Shown: one piece after another, positions 62,615 through 64,000 of the stretch
How the letters are laid out: every line of letters begins with the position of its first letter
Position numbering within the stretch: the stretch's first letter is position 1
DNA from: an uncultured Pseudomonadota bacterium
GTDB lineage: Bacteria; Myxococcota_A; UBA796; GCA-2862545
Reading direction: 5' to 3'
NCBI GenBank assembly: GCA_913061235.1
Contig: CAJXTB010000010.1
Location: 213,646 to 277,645 of the forward strand
DNA: 64,000 nt
Program-made: the position numbers and the translations under genes
The notes under the pieces: model-generated
What the model saw: only the letters and a program-made list of their open reading frames with translations
Database searches by the model: none
What the model was told of the DNA's origin: nothing

Positions 62615-63922
62615 ATGTGGTTCGGATTGTTGGCGTTGGCCCATGCGGTGTGTGGGGATGGTGTCGTTGACGGGGATGAGCAATGCGACGACTTCAACCT
62701 TTTGGCCGAAGACGGCTGCAACGAGAGCTGTGAGGCCGAACCGTTCTGGGAGTGTCTGTCCCCGGACGAGCCGTTCATTGAGCCGGTTCGGTGGAACGCA
62801 CGGTCGAACTGTGCGGCGGCCCCAACCCGTGACCTGTCTAATATTGGCGTTCGGGTTGACCTTCCAGACTGGCCTGTCTTCGCAGTGTCTCCCACTGGCG
62901 TGGACTGTATGTCTCCGTGGTCAAGTGGGGAGACGGCACACTGGATGTGGAACACCACCTGGCAGATTGGTCCGTACGCCGACGGAAACAACGGCTCGAT
63001 GTCCAGCTCTCGCTACAGTCTGGCTGGGTGCAAGGCGGCTTCCGAGAGCGCTGTTGCGGTGGTTCGGCCTGGAGACCAGCGAACGCTGTACTTTGGCATG
63101 CGCGACAACCCCTGCTACGACAACCGCGGCTCGGTTGGACTTGAAATCGCAGCCATCAGCGACTGTGTGTACGTGGGCGACCCCGACGAAGATGGCCTGC
63201 GCAATGACGTCGACGACTGCCCGACGGTCTACCTACAGCTGCCGGAGCCGTTCGCGGCGAACAATGCCTGTGTCAGCGAGGCAGCCTCTTGGACGGAAGC
63301 GACGGTTGGCCCATGGTCCAAGGTACATCGTGATGCGATAGTGAACGGTGTTCAAATCGGGCGAAAGTCGGTTATTCACCGCTCTGCGACGGTGGGGTCA
63401 GACAGCGTAGTCATGCGTCTGGCAGAGGTCGGTGAGAGCTCGGAGCTGGGAGAGGGCACAGTGCTCGCGGCGCATGCGTCGGTCGGCGCGAACGTGGTTG
63501 GCGTTGCCGGACAATCCGGTGTGAACCTCTTGGTCTCGCTGTACAGCAGCATTGGCGACGGCAGCCAAGTCGGTGACAACGTACTGGTCGGGCCGCGGTC
63601 CGCCGTGGGCCCAGAGGTCGTTCTGATGGGCGGTGTGGTGCTGGCTCGGAGCGTTGGCGTTGGCGGCGGAAGCGAGCTTGGTGCAGGCACTATCGCTGGA
63701 CCTCAAGTCCGCATTGGGCAGGCCGTCATTCTGGGGGCAGCCACTCGCCTGCGCCGTGGAGCAGTGGTTGCAGACGGTGCGAGTCTAGGGGAAAACTGCG
63801 TAATTGGGCGCGATTCCGTGGTCGGTGCTGGAGCGATGCTCGGTGACGGTGTTGTCGTGCGCCGAGGTGCAGTCGTCCCACCCGGTGCGGTGATTGCGCC
63901 TGGAACAGTGGTCACGCCTTAG
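62615..63922 (+). CDS. Secreted Cys-rich/left-handed beta-helix protein
   Basis: The protein is 435 aa from an ATG at 62615 with GGGAGGGG just upstream; the signal peptide ends LALAHA. Residues 12-50 form a DUF4215-type Cys-rich repeat (CGDGVVDGDEQCDDFN). A domain with four Cys and a calcium-type DPDEDGLRNDVDDC loop follows. From about residue 245 to the end the protein is a hexapeptide-type left-handed beta helix (IGRKSVIHRSATVGSDSVVM and VVRRGAVVPPGAVIAPGTVV). Such helices are usual in cytoplasmic acyltransferases; fused to a secreted Cys-rich head the role is probably structural. Confidence 0.8.
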   Translation: MWFGLLALAHAVCGDGVVDGDEQCDDFNLLAEDGCNESCEAEPFWECLSPDEPFIEPVRWNARSNCAAAPTRDLSNIGVRVDLPDWPVFAVSPTGVDCMSPWSSGETAHWMWNTTWQIGPYADGNNGSMSSSRYSLAGCKAASESAVAVVRPGDQRTLYFGMRDNPCYDNRGSVGLEIAAISDCVYVGDPDEDGLRNDVDDCPTVYLQLPEPFAANNACVSEAASWTEATVGPWSKVHRDAIVNGVQIGRKSVIHRSATVGSDSVVMRLAEVGESSELGEGTVLAAHASVGANVVGVAGQSGVNLLVSLYSSIGDGSQVGDNVLVGPRSAVGPEVVLMGGVVLARSVGVGGGSELGAGTIAGPQVRIGQAVILGAATRLRRGAVVADGASLGENCVIGRDSVVGAGAMLGDGVVVRRGAVVPPGAVIAPGTVVTP

Positions 63923-63998
63923 GGCGCATCGCAAAACAATCGCTGGGTTTCGACGCCGATGCATCCACGATGGCTTCGTTGCTCACCTCTCTGGATGA
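63912..63998 (-). CDS. Possible 3' end of a minus-strand gene (runs off right edge)
   Basis: A minus-strand frame is open from the right edge to a TGA at 63912-63914 and reads EVSNEAIVDASASKPSDCFA. It overlaps the end of the beta-helix gene by 11 bases. Only 28 codons are available, so this is weak. Nothing else is visible after 63922. Confidence 0.2.
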   Translation of the reverse strand, partial: SSREVSNEAIVDASASKPSDCFAMRPKA

Positions 63999-64000
63999 CC

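Overview
The window is GC-rich, gene-dense bacterial chromosome. It probably comes from a Myxococcota-like (deltaproteobacterial-type) organism. The signs are many short-signal lipoproteins with Thr/Asp-rich linkers after the lipobox Cys, MopE-type Cys/Asp repeats, thrombospondin type 3 repeats, a DUF4215-type Cys-rich repeat, a MYXO-CTERM-like tail, and large secreted proteins of unknown function. Rhodopsin and Blh suggest a sunlit aquatic habitat. This placement is inferred from gene content only. I saw no rRNA, tRNA, CRISPR array or intact prophage.

Layout. 1-5.7 kb: a partial secreted protein, an anchored unknown, a MopE-repeat lipoprotein and another lipoprotein. 5.8-8.3 kb: an S9 peptidase. 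8.3-12.4 kb: a light-associated block on the minus strand, made of a MerR/CarH-like regulator, a proton-pump-type rhodopsin, a small membrane protein and the retinal-forming Blh, plus a separate two-gene operon of small membrane proteins. Direct repeats of a TGTTCA-like heptamer with an 11-bp period lie upstream of the regulator, the rhodopsin and the two-gene operon, which suggests one regulon. 12.6-18.1 kb: three paralogous trypsin-like lipoproteins, each ending in a Lin12-Notch repeat. Each is preceded at a fixed distance by the same TTTACA-N11-TGTAA(A) element. Among them is a divergent 702-aa regulator (OmpR-type DNA-binding domain plus ATPase) whose own start abuts one of these elements.

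18-30 kb: a beta-propeller/CxxCH lipoprotein, two paralogous small lipoproteins (20.2 and 29.6 kb) each with a sigma-54-like promoter, a GluR0-like ligand-gated potassium channel, a methyltransferase, an arsenic operon (arsR, osmC-like, acr3, and an arsC fused to a glyoxalase-fold domain), an MBL/beta-CASP nuclease, and a divergent CNNM/CorA metal-transporter pair. 30-33 kb: a degraded zone with two IS91-type transposase remnants sharing about 60 bp, a broken outer-membrane-type gene, a broken regulator gene and a TSP1-domain lipoprotein whose signal peptide is out of frame.

33-64 kb: mostly secreted or lipid-anchored proteins (TSP3, MopE, lamin-tail-like, glycine-rich, fibrinogen-like, SH3, erythromycin-esterase-like, left-handed beta-helix). 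Also here are a three-gene sugar nucleotide/glycosyltransferase/Mpo1-like operon, an acyl-CoA dehydrogenase, a glycosyltransferase-like protein and a polysaccharide pyruvyl transferase-like protein. The glycine-rich gene at 52.8 kb has an in-frame TAA separating its signal peptide from the mature protein.
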